A stretch of DNA of 64,000 bases from the NCBI GenBank assembly GCA_900167925.1, contig FUZM01000003.1:62001-126000 (forward strand), given 5' to 3'. The position numbers and the translations under genes were made by a program. The notes beneath the pieces are model-generated. The model was given only the letters and a program-made list of their open reading frames with translations, was not told the DNA's origin and made no database searches. The DNA is from Bacteroidales bacterium WCE2008. GTDB lineage: Bacteria; Bacteroidota; Bacteroidia; Bacteroidales; UBA932. Numbering within the stretch: position 1 is the stretch's first letter; each line of letters opens with the position of its first letter. This document shows positions 1 through 7,691 of the stretch, in pieces.

Positions 1-488
1 CTTCTGCTGTACTGGGCGATCTCTTTGGACATGAGCTCGATCATATCGGCATCGAGGTCGACACGCTGGTCCAGTATATATACGAAAACCCAATAGCCTC
101 CCGGGAAAAGTCTCGGCACGGCCACAAGTTTTCTCTGCAATTCCGTGAAGCTTCGGAGAGGGACATCTCTCAGAGTCGTAAGAGTACTTCCTATAAGCGT
201 GAAGGACACGGCCTCCATGTTATACTCGTCAGGTCCCGGCAAAAGGAAGTTGGTATTTGCGAATATTGCATCGTCTGTTTCTTTGAAACGAGAAGAACTC
301 TCGATTTCCTCCGCAGTAGCCCTGCTCTGGATCTCAGTTCCGAGAAAAGCTTCTACTGCTCTTTTCTCGTCACCCGATGGAGCGAATAGATCGATCCATA
401 CGACGTCCTCGCGACGGAGCTTAGCGAAATCCGTTTCCGACTGGGAAACCTTTATTTGACCGTTGATTCTGTAGAAGATATCTACCAT
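1..488 (-). CDS. corA: CorA-type Mg2+/Co2+ transporter, N-terminal part (runs off the window)
   Basis: About 162 codons are visible, from an ATG at 488 to the window edge. They match the cytoplasmic N-terminal domain of CorA channels: an early WIDL, then EEIESSSRFKETDDAIFANTNFL-like helix and strand residues, and a stretch in which LRDVPLRSF follows TLIGSTLTT. The pore helices and the GMN motif lie outside the window, so the family call rests on the soluble domain only. CorA is known as an inner-membrane pentamer for divalent metal uptake. The start is supported by an unusually good Shine-Dalgarno (GGAGG, 7 nt before the ATG) for this phylum. A TAnnTTTG element lies about 110 bp upstream, leaving a leader of about 100 nt with two GC-rich hairpins. 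Confidence 0.8.
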   Translation of the reverse strand, partial: MVDIFYRINGQIKVSQSETDFAKLRREDVVWIDLFAPSGDEKRAVEAFLGTEIQSRATAEEIESSSRFKETDDAIFANTNFLLPGPDEYNMEAVSFTLIGSTLTTLRDVPLRSFTELQRKLVAVPRLFPGGYWVFVYILDQRVDLDADMIELMSKEIAQYSR

Positions 489-504
489 GGCTCTTCCTCC
501 CATT

Positions 505-547
505 CCGGGGCGCTGTCCCCGGCTTTTGTCCCGGCCAGTCTCCGGGA
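505..547 (-). promoter_or_regulatory. Structured leader of the corA-like gene: two GC hairpins
   Basis: Two perfect 6-bp stems sit next to each other just before the start codon: TCCCGG/CCGGGA at 529-547 with a 7-nt loop, and CCGGGG/CCCCGG at 505-522 with a 6-nt loop. The second ends 16 nt before the ATG, beside the GGAGG. A metal-responsive leader is an inference. I do not recognise a known M-box pattern. Confidence 0.4.
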
Positions 548-596
548 AGGTTAATAAAACACGGTGTTAGCTGACATTACGGATAAGTCAAGCATG

Positions 597-604
597 CAAA
601 ATTA
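597..604 (-). promoter_or_regulatory. Bacteroidota -7 element (TAATTTTG) for the corA-like gene
   Basis: Minus-strand TAATTTTG matches the TAnnTTTG consensus. It predicts transcription starting near 590 and a leader of about 100 nt. Confidence 0.5.
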
Positions 605-618
605 ATCATAATTTTCTT

Positions 619-636
619 TTATTCCATACGGAATAA
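619..636 (-). terminator. AT-rich hairpin after the S41 protease gene
   Basis: TTATTCC and GGAATAA form a 7-bp stem with a 4-nt loop, 8 nt past the stop of the last gene of the long minus-strand operon. No T-run follows on the minus strand, so it may only protect the 3' end. Confidence 0.3.
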
Positions 637-643
637 GGAAAAA

Positions 644-2242
644 TTACTCAAAAGAAACGGTATGCGGGCTATTCAGAGCAGTCTTGATGACATCGTCTAC
701 CGGAAGATAAAGCCTGTAGAAGGCATTGTCGCCGAACTTCGAATAACGGCCGATGAACGCCCGGACCTGAGGAAGCATGTAAGGGGCCGAAGCTTCCCAT
801 TCCCCCGGCTTGAGGGTAATTCCGTCAACTGAAGATGCGAAAGCTATGAACTCGCTCCTTATATCGGCAGCATCGAGGAATGATACGAGCTGGTCGTAAT
901 TCTCCAGACTCATCATACGGCTCTTGTGCCTGTCGAAGAAAGACGACGCGAAACGGAGAGGAGTCGCCTTGCGGCTGCATGCTATATAGAAATCAGTAGC
1001 GCGGGTAGTGTCGACCGGAACATATATATCCGGAATTATACCGCCTCCGCCATAGACAGTCCTTCCGCCGACCGTCTTGTATGTAGCCGAAGTATCTATC
1101 TTGACGCTGTCCCTGTCGAACATTTCTCCGGCAGCATAGCGCCTGTATATGTCATAGCTGTAGTCTTTCTCGTAAGGTTTCTGGATGCAACGGCCCGACG
1201 GGGTATAGAAACGGGCGACAGTAATCCTTATGCCTGAGCCGTCGGTAAAGAATACCGGTTCCTGCACGAGCCCTTTTCCGAAGGAACGGCGGCCGATTAT
1301 GACTCCCCTGTCATTATCCTGGATCGCTCCGGCAAAGATTTCGCTTGAAGAGGCGCTCTGCTCATTGATAAGGACCTGCAGGCCGATTTCCTTGAGTCCT
1401 CCTTTCCCGTCAGCCTTGTACTCTTCTCTCTTCCGGTGCAGTCCCTGAAGAAATACTATCCCGTCCCCTTTCTTGAGGAAGAGGTCCGAGAGTAGCAAAG
1501 CCTGGTCGAAGTATCCGCCTGTATTGTCGCGAAGGTCGAGCACAAGATTCTCCATTCCCTTTGACAGCAGATTCGAAGCGGCTTCCGTGACCTCTTTGTA
1601 AGTAGTCCTGGAGAACTTGGAAAGCTTGATGTAACCGGTCTTGCCGTCAAGCATGAAAGAAGCGTCGACGCAATGCACCGGGATCTTGCCTCTGGTTATC
1701 TCGAAAGGGATATCGGTACCATCCCTGCGGACAAGCAAATTGACCTTCGAACCGGACGGTCCTTTCATCCTGCGGACCATGCTGTCCTGCGGGAATCTGA
1801 CTCCGGCTATCACCTTGTCATCAACCTTGATGAGACGGTCTCCGGTCATGAGCCCGACCTTCTCGGAAGGGCCGCCGGGAATGACTTCGAGGACGATGGC
1901 CGTATCGTTAGGGACATTGAACTGTATTCCGATTCCGTCGAAGTTGCCGGCGAGATCGGTCTCGGATTCTTCAAGGTCCTCTGGGGGAAGATAGATGGAA
2001 TGCGGGTCCAGCGAGGCAAGGGCGGCGACTACTGCCGCATCGGTAACTTTTCCGACATCGACAGTATCCACATAATTCTTTTCTACTTCGCGGAGTATGA
2101 GGTTCAGTTTACGCCAGTCTGTATAGTCAGTCTTGATGCGTCTGTTGGCGCTATTGAATATACTGATGACAGTCACTGTCAACACAACGCCCAGTACAAC
2201 GCCCATAATGGCGTTGAGCATTCCATTATTCTTCACTTCCAT
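644..2242 (-). CDS. S41-family C-terminal processing protease (CtpA/Prc type)
   Basis: 532 residues. One N-terminal membrane anchor lies at about 10-29. A PDZ domain at about 100-170 contains FDGIGIQF and the PGGPSEKVGL binding loop. The S41 catalytic domain spans about 195-385. The serine is in SASSSEI (296-302) and the general-base lysine is K323 in FGKG, so the Ser/Lys dyad looks intact. These proteases are known to trim C-termini of periplasmic proteins. The start directly abuts the stop of the dCMP deaminase gene (2242/2243), so the gene is the last member of the SLBB-Wzz operon. The substrate cannot be told from sequence. Confidence 0.9.
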   Translation of the reverse strand: MEVKNNGMLNAIMGVVLGVVLTVTVISIFNSANRRIKTDYTDWRKLNLILREVEKNYVDTVDVGKVTDAAVVAALASLDPHSIYLPPEDLEESETDLAGNFDGIGIQFNVPNDTAIVLEVIPGGPSEKVGLMTGDRLIKVDDKVIAGVRFPQDSMVRRMKGPSGSKVNLLVRRDGTDIPFEITRGKIPVHCVDASFMLDGKTGYIKLSKFSRTTYKEVTEAASNLLSKGMENLVLDLRDNTGGYFDQALLLSDLFLKKGDGIVFLQGLHRKREEYKADGKGGLKEIGLQVLINEQSASSSEIFAGAIQDNDRGVIIGRRSFGKGLVQEPVFFTDGSGIRITVARFYTPSGRCIQKPYEKDYSYDIYRRYAAGEMFDRDSVKIDTSATYKTVGGRTVYGGGGIIPDIYVPVDTTRATDFYIACSRKATPLRFASSFFDRHKSRMMSLENYDQLVSFLDAADIRSEFIAFASSVDGITLKPGEWEASAPYMLPQVRAFIGRYSKFGDNAFYRLYLPVDDVIKTALNSPHTVSFE

Positions 2243-2647
2243 CTAGTCTACTTTTTCGACTTCGATTCCGGCTCTCTTGAGGAGATCGACTCCGTCCGTC
2301 AGACGATACTCGTCCTTGTACACCACCCTCTTTATGCCGGCTTGAATGATCAGCTTGGCGCATTCCAGACATGGGGAAGCGGTCACATAAAGGGTAGAAC
2401 CGTCGCTGCTGTTCCCAGACTTGGCCACCTTGGTTATAGCGTTGGCCTCGGCATGCAGTACATATGGTTTCGTGGCTCCGGTCTCGTCCTCGCAGACATT
2501 TTCAAACCCCGACGGAGTACCATTGTACCCGTCGGAGATTATCATTCTGTCCTTCACAAGCAGAGCGCCGACCTGACGTCTTTTGCAATAGGAGTTTCTG
2601 GCCCAGACAGAAGCCATCTCAAGATAGCTGCGGTCGAATTTTTCCAT
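2243..2647 (-). CDS. dCMP deaminase (ComEB family)
   Basis: 134 residues, full length for the family. The zinc-binding deaminase signature is complete: H65-A-E67 supplies a ligand and the proton-shuttling glutamate, and C93 and C96 in SPCLEC are the other ligands. The known reaction is dCMP to dUMP plus ammonia, feeding thymidylate synthesis. It sits 3 bp after the acyl-CoA synthetase stop and directly before the S41 protease, with no evident link to either. The ComEB name comes from a Bacillus competence operon. Nothing here shows a competence role. Confidence 0.92.
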   Translation of the reverse strand: MEKFDRSYLEMASVWARNSYCKRRQVGALLVKDRMIISDGYNGTPSGFENVCEDETGATKPYVLHAEANAITKVAKSGNSSDGSTLYVTASPCLECAKLIIQAGIKRVVYKDEYRLTDGVDLLKRAGIEVEKVD

Positions 2648-2650
2648 TTT

Positions 2651-4303
2651 CTAGTTTCTCTGATAAAGATAGCGCTTGATACTACGTTTCGGAGTCCTTT
2701 CGAAATCCTCCGGCATGAACTCGATATCCTTGATCTTTGCGTAGTTAGGAACCTCCTTGTTAATCTCCGGAAGGGCGTCGCGGAGACGCTTCTCGAGATC
2801 CGAACGGGACATTCCGTCAAGTTCAGCCTGATGGTAATCAGGGTATATGAGCGCAGTAAGCCCACCGTTATCCTCGATAACGAGAGAATCTACGACATAT
2901 GTCACATTATTGATGACAGCCTCGATCTCTTCAGGATAGATGTTCTGGCCTGAAGGGCCGAGGATCATGCACTTGGAGCGTCCGCGGAGGAAGAGATATC
3001 CATCCTTGTCCATGACACCCATATCACCGGTCCTGAGCCATCCATCCTCTGTCATCACGGCAGCAGTAGCATCAGGGTTCTTGTAGTAGCCGAGGAACAC
3101 GTTAGGGCCCTTGGTGAGAACCTCTCCCGGGATATTCAGAGGATCCGGAGAGTCGATCTTGACTTCCATATGGAGAGCGGCCTTGCCGCACGAATAAAGC
3201 TTAGCCTTGTTCCAGTGCGCGTATGTGATGATCGGGGCGCACTCGGTCATACCGTAACCTACGGTGTACGGGAAATCTATCTTCTTGAAGAAAGACTCCA
3301 CCTCAGGATTGAATGCGGCGCCGCCGATGATTATTTCCTCGAATTTATTACCGAAACTGCTCTTGAGCTCGCTGAGGATCTTCTTCTGCAGCACCTTGTC
3401 GAGAATAGGAATCTTGAAGAAAATCTTGTTCTTGTCAAGGATAGGCTTGAGCTTGGACCTGTAGATCTTCTCGATGATAAGAGGCACGGCCACGATGATG
3501 TTCGGATGAATCTCGGAGAATGCCTGAAGAATGATCTTCGGGCTAGGGACTCTGGTGAGGAAATGCACATGGGCGCCTACGACCATCTCGAAGAGGAACT
3601 CGAACATCATACCATACATATGGGCGGAAGGAAGCATCGCAACGATATCCGACTTGTTGTTGATATGCGGCTCGGCCTGCATGGCGAATTCGACATTGGA
3701 AGTGATAGCCCTATAAGGAATCATTACTCCCTTGGAGAAGCCTGAGGTGCCGGAAGTATAGTTGATCAGCGCCATTTCGTCAGGGGTATCCTCGTAATAA
3801 TCGAGGTCTTCAGGACCGAAGTTGTTAGGATAACGGCGGCCGAAGCTTTCGTTGAGATGCTCGCGGACAAGCCAGAGAGCCTCGAATTTGGTATAGAGGA
3901 ATTTGAATGTATTGATCTGCACGACGACCTGGAGGTCCGGCATCTCATCTGCTGTCAAGCCTTCCCAGACTACTTCATCGACAAACAGGACCTTGGCCTC
4001 TGAGTGGTTGACGAGGTAATGGATATTACCCGGCTTGAACTCATGGAGGATAGGCACCGCAACAGCGCCATAGGTAAGGGCCGCAAGATAGCTGACGCCC
4101 CAGTTAGCCTGGTTGCGGGAGCAGATAGCGACCTTGTCTCCCTTCTGGAGACCGCACTGTTCGAATGCTATATGAAGTTTTGCGATACGTCTGGCTACAT
4201 CTCTGTAAAAGAGAGTCGCTCCCTGATAATTTGAGAGCGCAGGACGATCCCAATTCTCTATGAAACTTTTCTGAAAAGCCTTGTTTAATGATTTGATTTC
4301 CAT
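2651..4303 (-). CDS. AMP-dependent acyl-CoA synthetase / acyl-acid ligase
   Basis: 550 residues of the ANL superfamily. The phosphate-binding loop is YTSGTSGFSKG (182-192). The adenine motif GYGMTE lies near 350, and the hinge region TGDMG is followed by a C-terminal domain carrying a KR-rich tail. The family activates fatty or aryl acids to acyl-AMP and usually then to acyl-CoA. The substrate is not readable from sequence. A long-chain fatty acid is most likely from the overall pattern (AMP-binding followed by CMIL-type C-domain). It sits mid-operon, 38 bp after the 739-residue orphan and 3 bp before the deaminase. Confidence 0.85.
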   Translation of the reverse strand: MEIKSLNKAFQKSFIENWDRPALSNYQGATLFYRDVARRIAKLHIAFEQCGLQKGDKVAICSRNQANWGVSYLAALTYGAVAVPILHEFKPGNIHYLVNHSEAKVLFVDEVVWEGLTADEMPDLQVVVQINTFKFLYTKFEALWLVREHLNESFGRRYPNNFGPEDLDYYEDTPDEMALINYTSGTSGFSKGVMIPYRAITSNVEFAMQAEPHINNKSDIVAMLPSAHMYGMMFEFLFEMVVGAHVHFLTRVPSPKIILQAFSEIHPNIIVAVPLIIEKIYRSKLKPILDKNKIFFKIPILDKVLQKKILSELKSSFGNKFEEIIIGGAAFNPEVESFFKKIDFPYTVGYGMTECAPIITYAHWNKAKLYSCGKAALHMEVKIDSPDPLNIPGEVLTKGPNVFLGYYKNPDATAAVMTEDGWLRTGDMGVMDKDGYLFLRGRSKCMILGPSGQNIYPEEIEAVINNVTYVVDSLVIEDNGGLTALIYPDYHQAELDGMSRSDLEKRLRDALPEINKEVPNYAKIKDIEFMPEDFERTPKRSIKRYLYQRN

Positions 4304-4341
4304 CTTAATGGTTGTGTTAATTTAGTACGTTCGTCTATTGA

Positions 4342-6561
4342 TTATCTTATATTCCTTGTTTTTCCGTCGAGACATACCGCAGAAAGCGTACCTTTAGCGG
4401 AAATCTCGATGATCGCATCCGGCCGGATGCGTTTGTCTCCGCTGCCGTGAGTCAGCTGCTCGCCGCCCTCGAAACTGTAAATCCGGGTGCATTCGGACGT
4501 CCTGACGACCCAGTAACGGATACCGTTCACTTCCAGGAGTTCCGGAAGTTTCTTGATAGTCTCTCCCTCGACAGATATGCCTTGCCAGCCGGAACGCAAC
4601 TGTCCGTGCAGGTCATACATGCCGATGGAATTATCTTTATGGAGAATCATGACTGTATAGCCATTAGCTCCTGTGAAATCATATACAGCAGGTCCGAGAA
4701 GGACTTCTTTCCCGAGTTCGCACGGGAATCCTTTGACAAAACGTCCAAGTCTGTCGATAAGATACAGCTTGGATCCGGCGGCGAACAGGAACTGCAGTTT
4801 GCCGTTGGCATAGTAATCTATGGCTTCCGCAGCTCCGCATATAGGCTTGGAGAACGGAACTGACCAGAGGGTCGTACCATTTTCCTCTTTTAGGGTAAGC
4901 GACTTGTTCGGCGCTTGTCCGAAAAGGTTGATTCTGCCGGTAGCGCAGTTCTTGACCTTGAACGGTCCGGCGGGAACAGTAACCAAAGTATCTCTGGAAA
5001 TGACTGTATTGTCAGCTGTCTTCATGACAGGAATCCTCTCTATGTTGATCGAGGCGCGCCCATTGTTCAGCACGAGTACTGCAGATTCCATGGCGACGGA
5101 CGATACAGTCTGCTTGAACGAAGAAGCAAGCTTGGGACGGAACAATATGTCGGAAAGTTCCCCGACCTTCCAGAATACTGTAAGACCCGATTTGTCCGCA
5201 AGTCTGATCCCATTGGCGCCGAGGCTTGCCTTGAGGGTCTCCCCAATCATCGAGCCATCGACATAGCCCTGAAGGGTTTCAGCCTTTCCGATGATCATCC
5301 AGCCTTTATACCACACGAAATGGCTCTCGTCCTGGATAGTCATGAAATCCCCGACCTCGCTTTTGACGAAGCCTTTCCATACATAAGGCAGGACGGAAGT
5401 CTTATACTCCCTCATCGAGGAAACTCCCGTATTTCTCAGTATTATATCGCTGTCTTCCTTTCCGGGACGGATAAGCAGCATCGCACTTCCGTCAGGAAGT
5501 ACGGCCTTGGCCACTTCCCTGATATCCAGACGCTTCAGCCATGCATCCGAGCTGATGCCCATGGCTGTCTTATGTCCGTAATTGTCCGAATGGTATTTAC
5601 CAAGAAGTTTATGGGCATCCATATACCTGTGGTAGGCATTGAAATACCATTCCGAAACAGGTACGTCCATGAAGAACACGGTATTTGACGGAAGAAGGCC
5701 GGCCACGCCGGTCTCCCCCGGCGAAGGGACATTCAGGAAATATGCAGGATTATTGGTGTACGAAGCAACGGCATTCATCCGGCTGCGTCTCTCGTTACGT
5801 CCGTCAAGAGTAAAACAGGTCCAGTCCGCAAGCGTGGTGAAGAAAGTCGAAGCATGCTGCATCTCTTTCGTAAAGAAAGAGCCGAAAAGCTTTCCGAGGT
5901 AATCGGAAGAGACAAAAAAAGCATCAGTACCGCCGGCCTTGACGGCCACGTCAGGGAAGCCCTGCTTGTCAAGTACCGAAGTTCCATTAGAGATATGTCT
6001 TCTGGCAGCATCCAAAATTGTTTCAGAAGGAGACGCGAGCAGAATGGCCTTATTGCCGAGAAGCTCTGAAGTCTCGTCTTTCTCTACGATTGCAGAATAA
6101 AGACGAGCGGAATCTGCGGCAGTAATGAAAGAATATACAGTCTCCGGAGAATCGTTCTGCGAAGAAACTGCGATAAGCGGCACAAGGTCCCCGCTATAAT
6201 GGAGGGAAACCGCCATATATCCCGAAGGATGACGTCCAGAATCAAGGATCCTGAGAAAATCCTGGATTCCACGCTTTCCGGTTCCGCACATCAGAGTACC
6301 GAAAATGGACGTGCTGTCGGTAAGCAGATCTATACCGTCATCCATGGAATTGAAGCATACCAGCATGGCGGCGTCCGAAGGCACGGCAGGACAGATAGGA
6401 TAAGCCGAAACGGCGGCATTCAGATCCACCGTGACACTCTGCTCGCCTTCCTCCTTCCGTTCATCTCCGTTACCGGAATACAAGAAGAAAACAGCCCCTG
6501 CTATCACTCCCACAAGAAGAGCGATTACCGAAAGAGCCCATATGAGTCCGGTCTTGTTCAA
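4342..6561 (-). CDS. Membrane-anchored protein of unknown function, possible C-terminal propeller
   Basis: 739 residues. I do not recognise the family. One hydrophobic segment at about 7-28 predicts an N-terminal anchor with the rest outside the cytoplasm. The C-terminal 150-200 residues contain short repeated stretches such as KLYLIDRLGRFVKGFP and SIGMYDLHGQLRSGW, which look like blades of a PQQ/FG-GAP-type beta-propeller. No catalytic motif is evident. Its start abuts the wzz stop (6561/6562), so it is translated with the polysaccharide export pair. A role in envelope assembly is an inference from position only. Confidence 0.7.
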   Translation of the reverse strand: MNKTGLIWALSVIALLVGVIAGAVFFLYSGNGDERKEEGEQSVTVDLNAAVSAYPICPAVPSDAAMLVCFNSMDDGIDLLTDSTSIFGTLMCGTGKRGIQDFLRILDSGRHPSGYMAVSLHYSGDLVPLIAVSSQNDSPETVYSFITAADSARLYSAIVEKDETSELLGNKAILLASPSETILDAARRHISNGTSVLDKQGFPDVAVKAGGTDAFFVSSDYLGKLFGSFFTKEMQHASTFFTTLADWTCFTLDGRNERRSRMNAVASYTNNPAYFLNVPSPGETGVAGLLPSNTVFFMDVPVSEWYFNAYHRYMDAHKLLGKYHSDNYGHKTAMGISSDAWLKRLDIREVAKAVLPDGSAMLLIRPGKEDSDIILRNTGVSSMREYKTSVLPYVWKGFVKSEVGDFMTIQDESHFVWYKGWMIIGKAETLQGYVDGSMIGETLKASLGANGIRLADKSGLTVFWKVGELSDILFRPKLASSFKQTVSSVAMESAVLVLNNGRASINIERIPVMKTADNTVISRDTLVTVPAGPFKVKNCATGRINLFGQAPNKSLTLKEENGTTLWSVPFSKPICGAAEAIDYYANGKLQFLFAAGSKLYLIDRLGRFVKGFPCELGKEVLLGPAVYDFTGANGYTVMILHKDNSIGMYDLHGQLRSGWQGISVEGETIKKLPELLEVNGIRYWVVRTSECTRIYSFEGGEQLTHGSGDKRIRPDAIIEISAKGTLSAVCLDGKTRNIR

Positions 6562-7686
6562 TTATTCTTCTGTTTCCTGTTTCACCTGACTTTTTATCTT
6601 TTCCAGGAAATCCTCTCCGAAAGCGACCCACGCACAGGCCAGGAAGAATCCGAGGAAGCCGAACACGAGCACGCGGCTCTTGCGGCTGTTCATAGGGAAC
6701 TGTGGCATGGTGGCGGGCTGGACGACGGCATATACCGGTTTTGCCTCCTGAATCTTGGCCTTTGCCATCTCCCTCTGCTGTACCATCTGTGTATAGACCT
6801 GGTTTGCAAGGTTGGCTTCTTCCTGAAGGCGCTGTCTTACGCTGTTCACTGACTGGAGGATGACGCCGCGGTCATAGTCCACGCGGGCGGCATAGGCAGC
6901 CTGGGCCTTGACGAGCTTTTCGTGGGCCTCGTCGGCAAGCTTGACATAATAGTCATAATCCGACTTAGCCTTCTTGGTCCTGTAGTCGATCACATAATTC
7001 TGGAGCATCTTGCAGACGGTGTCGGCGACCTGGGTCACGATACGGCGGTCATCCATTGTCACGCTGATGTTGGTGACGCCGGTCTTGTTGTTCACATTCA
7101 CGCTTATGCTCTGGCGCAGGGCCTTCATTACGTTGTACTGGTTGTAAGTCAGGCTCTGCGGATTGAGGACGGAATCATCTTCGAAAGATTCCTCATCCTT
7201 TCCCCTTGAAAGCCACTTCGAGAGCCCCTTCTTCGGCTTGTCGAGTCCGAGGACATGATTGTACACCGTAGTGACAGGCGGTTCCTTGGCGCCCTCCGCA
7301 AGCTTGGACGGAGAGATATATGGCTGCACCGGGACATCGAACAGTTGCGTAAGGAACGGCGTACTGCTGCAGATCTCCGGGAAAAGGGTGATATTGAGAG
7401 CGTCAGCCGAACTGTTCATGTTGGACATGTTCATGCCCATCATGCTGGCTATCGTCGCGACGCTGCTGCTAGTAGTTCTCTGGAACTCCGGCGCAAGGGT
7501 CATGCTGACGTTCCATTTGCGCTGCATGGTCAGCGCCGATATTATGCCAAGCACTCCGAATATGCATGAAACCACAAGTATGAATTTCCATCTCTTGAGC
7601 AACTTGGCAAAAATTGCCATGAAATCTATTCCGAGTCCCTCATCCTCGATTGAAGAGTATTCGGGCTTTCTGTATTCTTCACTCAT
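6562..7686 (-). CDS. Wzz-type polysaccharide chain-length / co-polymerase protein
   Basis: 374 residues with the standard topology: a cytoplasmic N-terminus, a first membrane segment at about 34-53, a long periplasmic coiled-coil-rich domain, a proline-rich stretch (QPATMPQFPMN) and a second membrane segment at about 339-356. There is no C-terminal tyrosine-kinase domain, so this is the short form. Wzz proteins are known to set the length of surface polysaccharides in the inner membrane. It follows the SLBB export gene by 5 bp. No glycosyltransferases lie in the window, so the polymer it serves is unknown. Confidence 0.88.
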   Translation of the reverse strand: MSEEYRKPEYSSIEDEGLGIDFMAIFAKLLKRWKFILVVSCIFGVLGIISALTMQRKWNVSMTLAPEFQRTTSSSVATIASMMGMNMSNMNSSADALNITLFPEICSSTPFLTQLFDVPVQPYISPSKLAEGAKEPPVTTVYNHVLGLDKPKKGLSKWLSRGKDEESFEDDSVLNPQSLTYNQYNVMKALRQSISVNVNNKTGVTNISVTMDDRRIVTQVADTVCKMLQNYVIDYRTKKAKSDYDYYVKLADEAHEKLVKAQAAYAARVDYDRGVILQSVNSVRQRLQEEANLANQVYTQMVQQREMAKAKIQEAKPVYAVVQPATMPQFPMNSRKSRVLVFGFLGFFLACAWVAFGEDFLEKIKSQVKQETEE

Positions 7687-7691
7687 TTTCT

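Noticed and set aside
1673..2953. 426-codon open frame on the plus strand
   Set aside because: It is antisense to the S41 protease and deaminase genes, whose catalytic motifs are complete. It has no recognisable motif.
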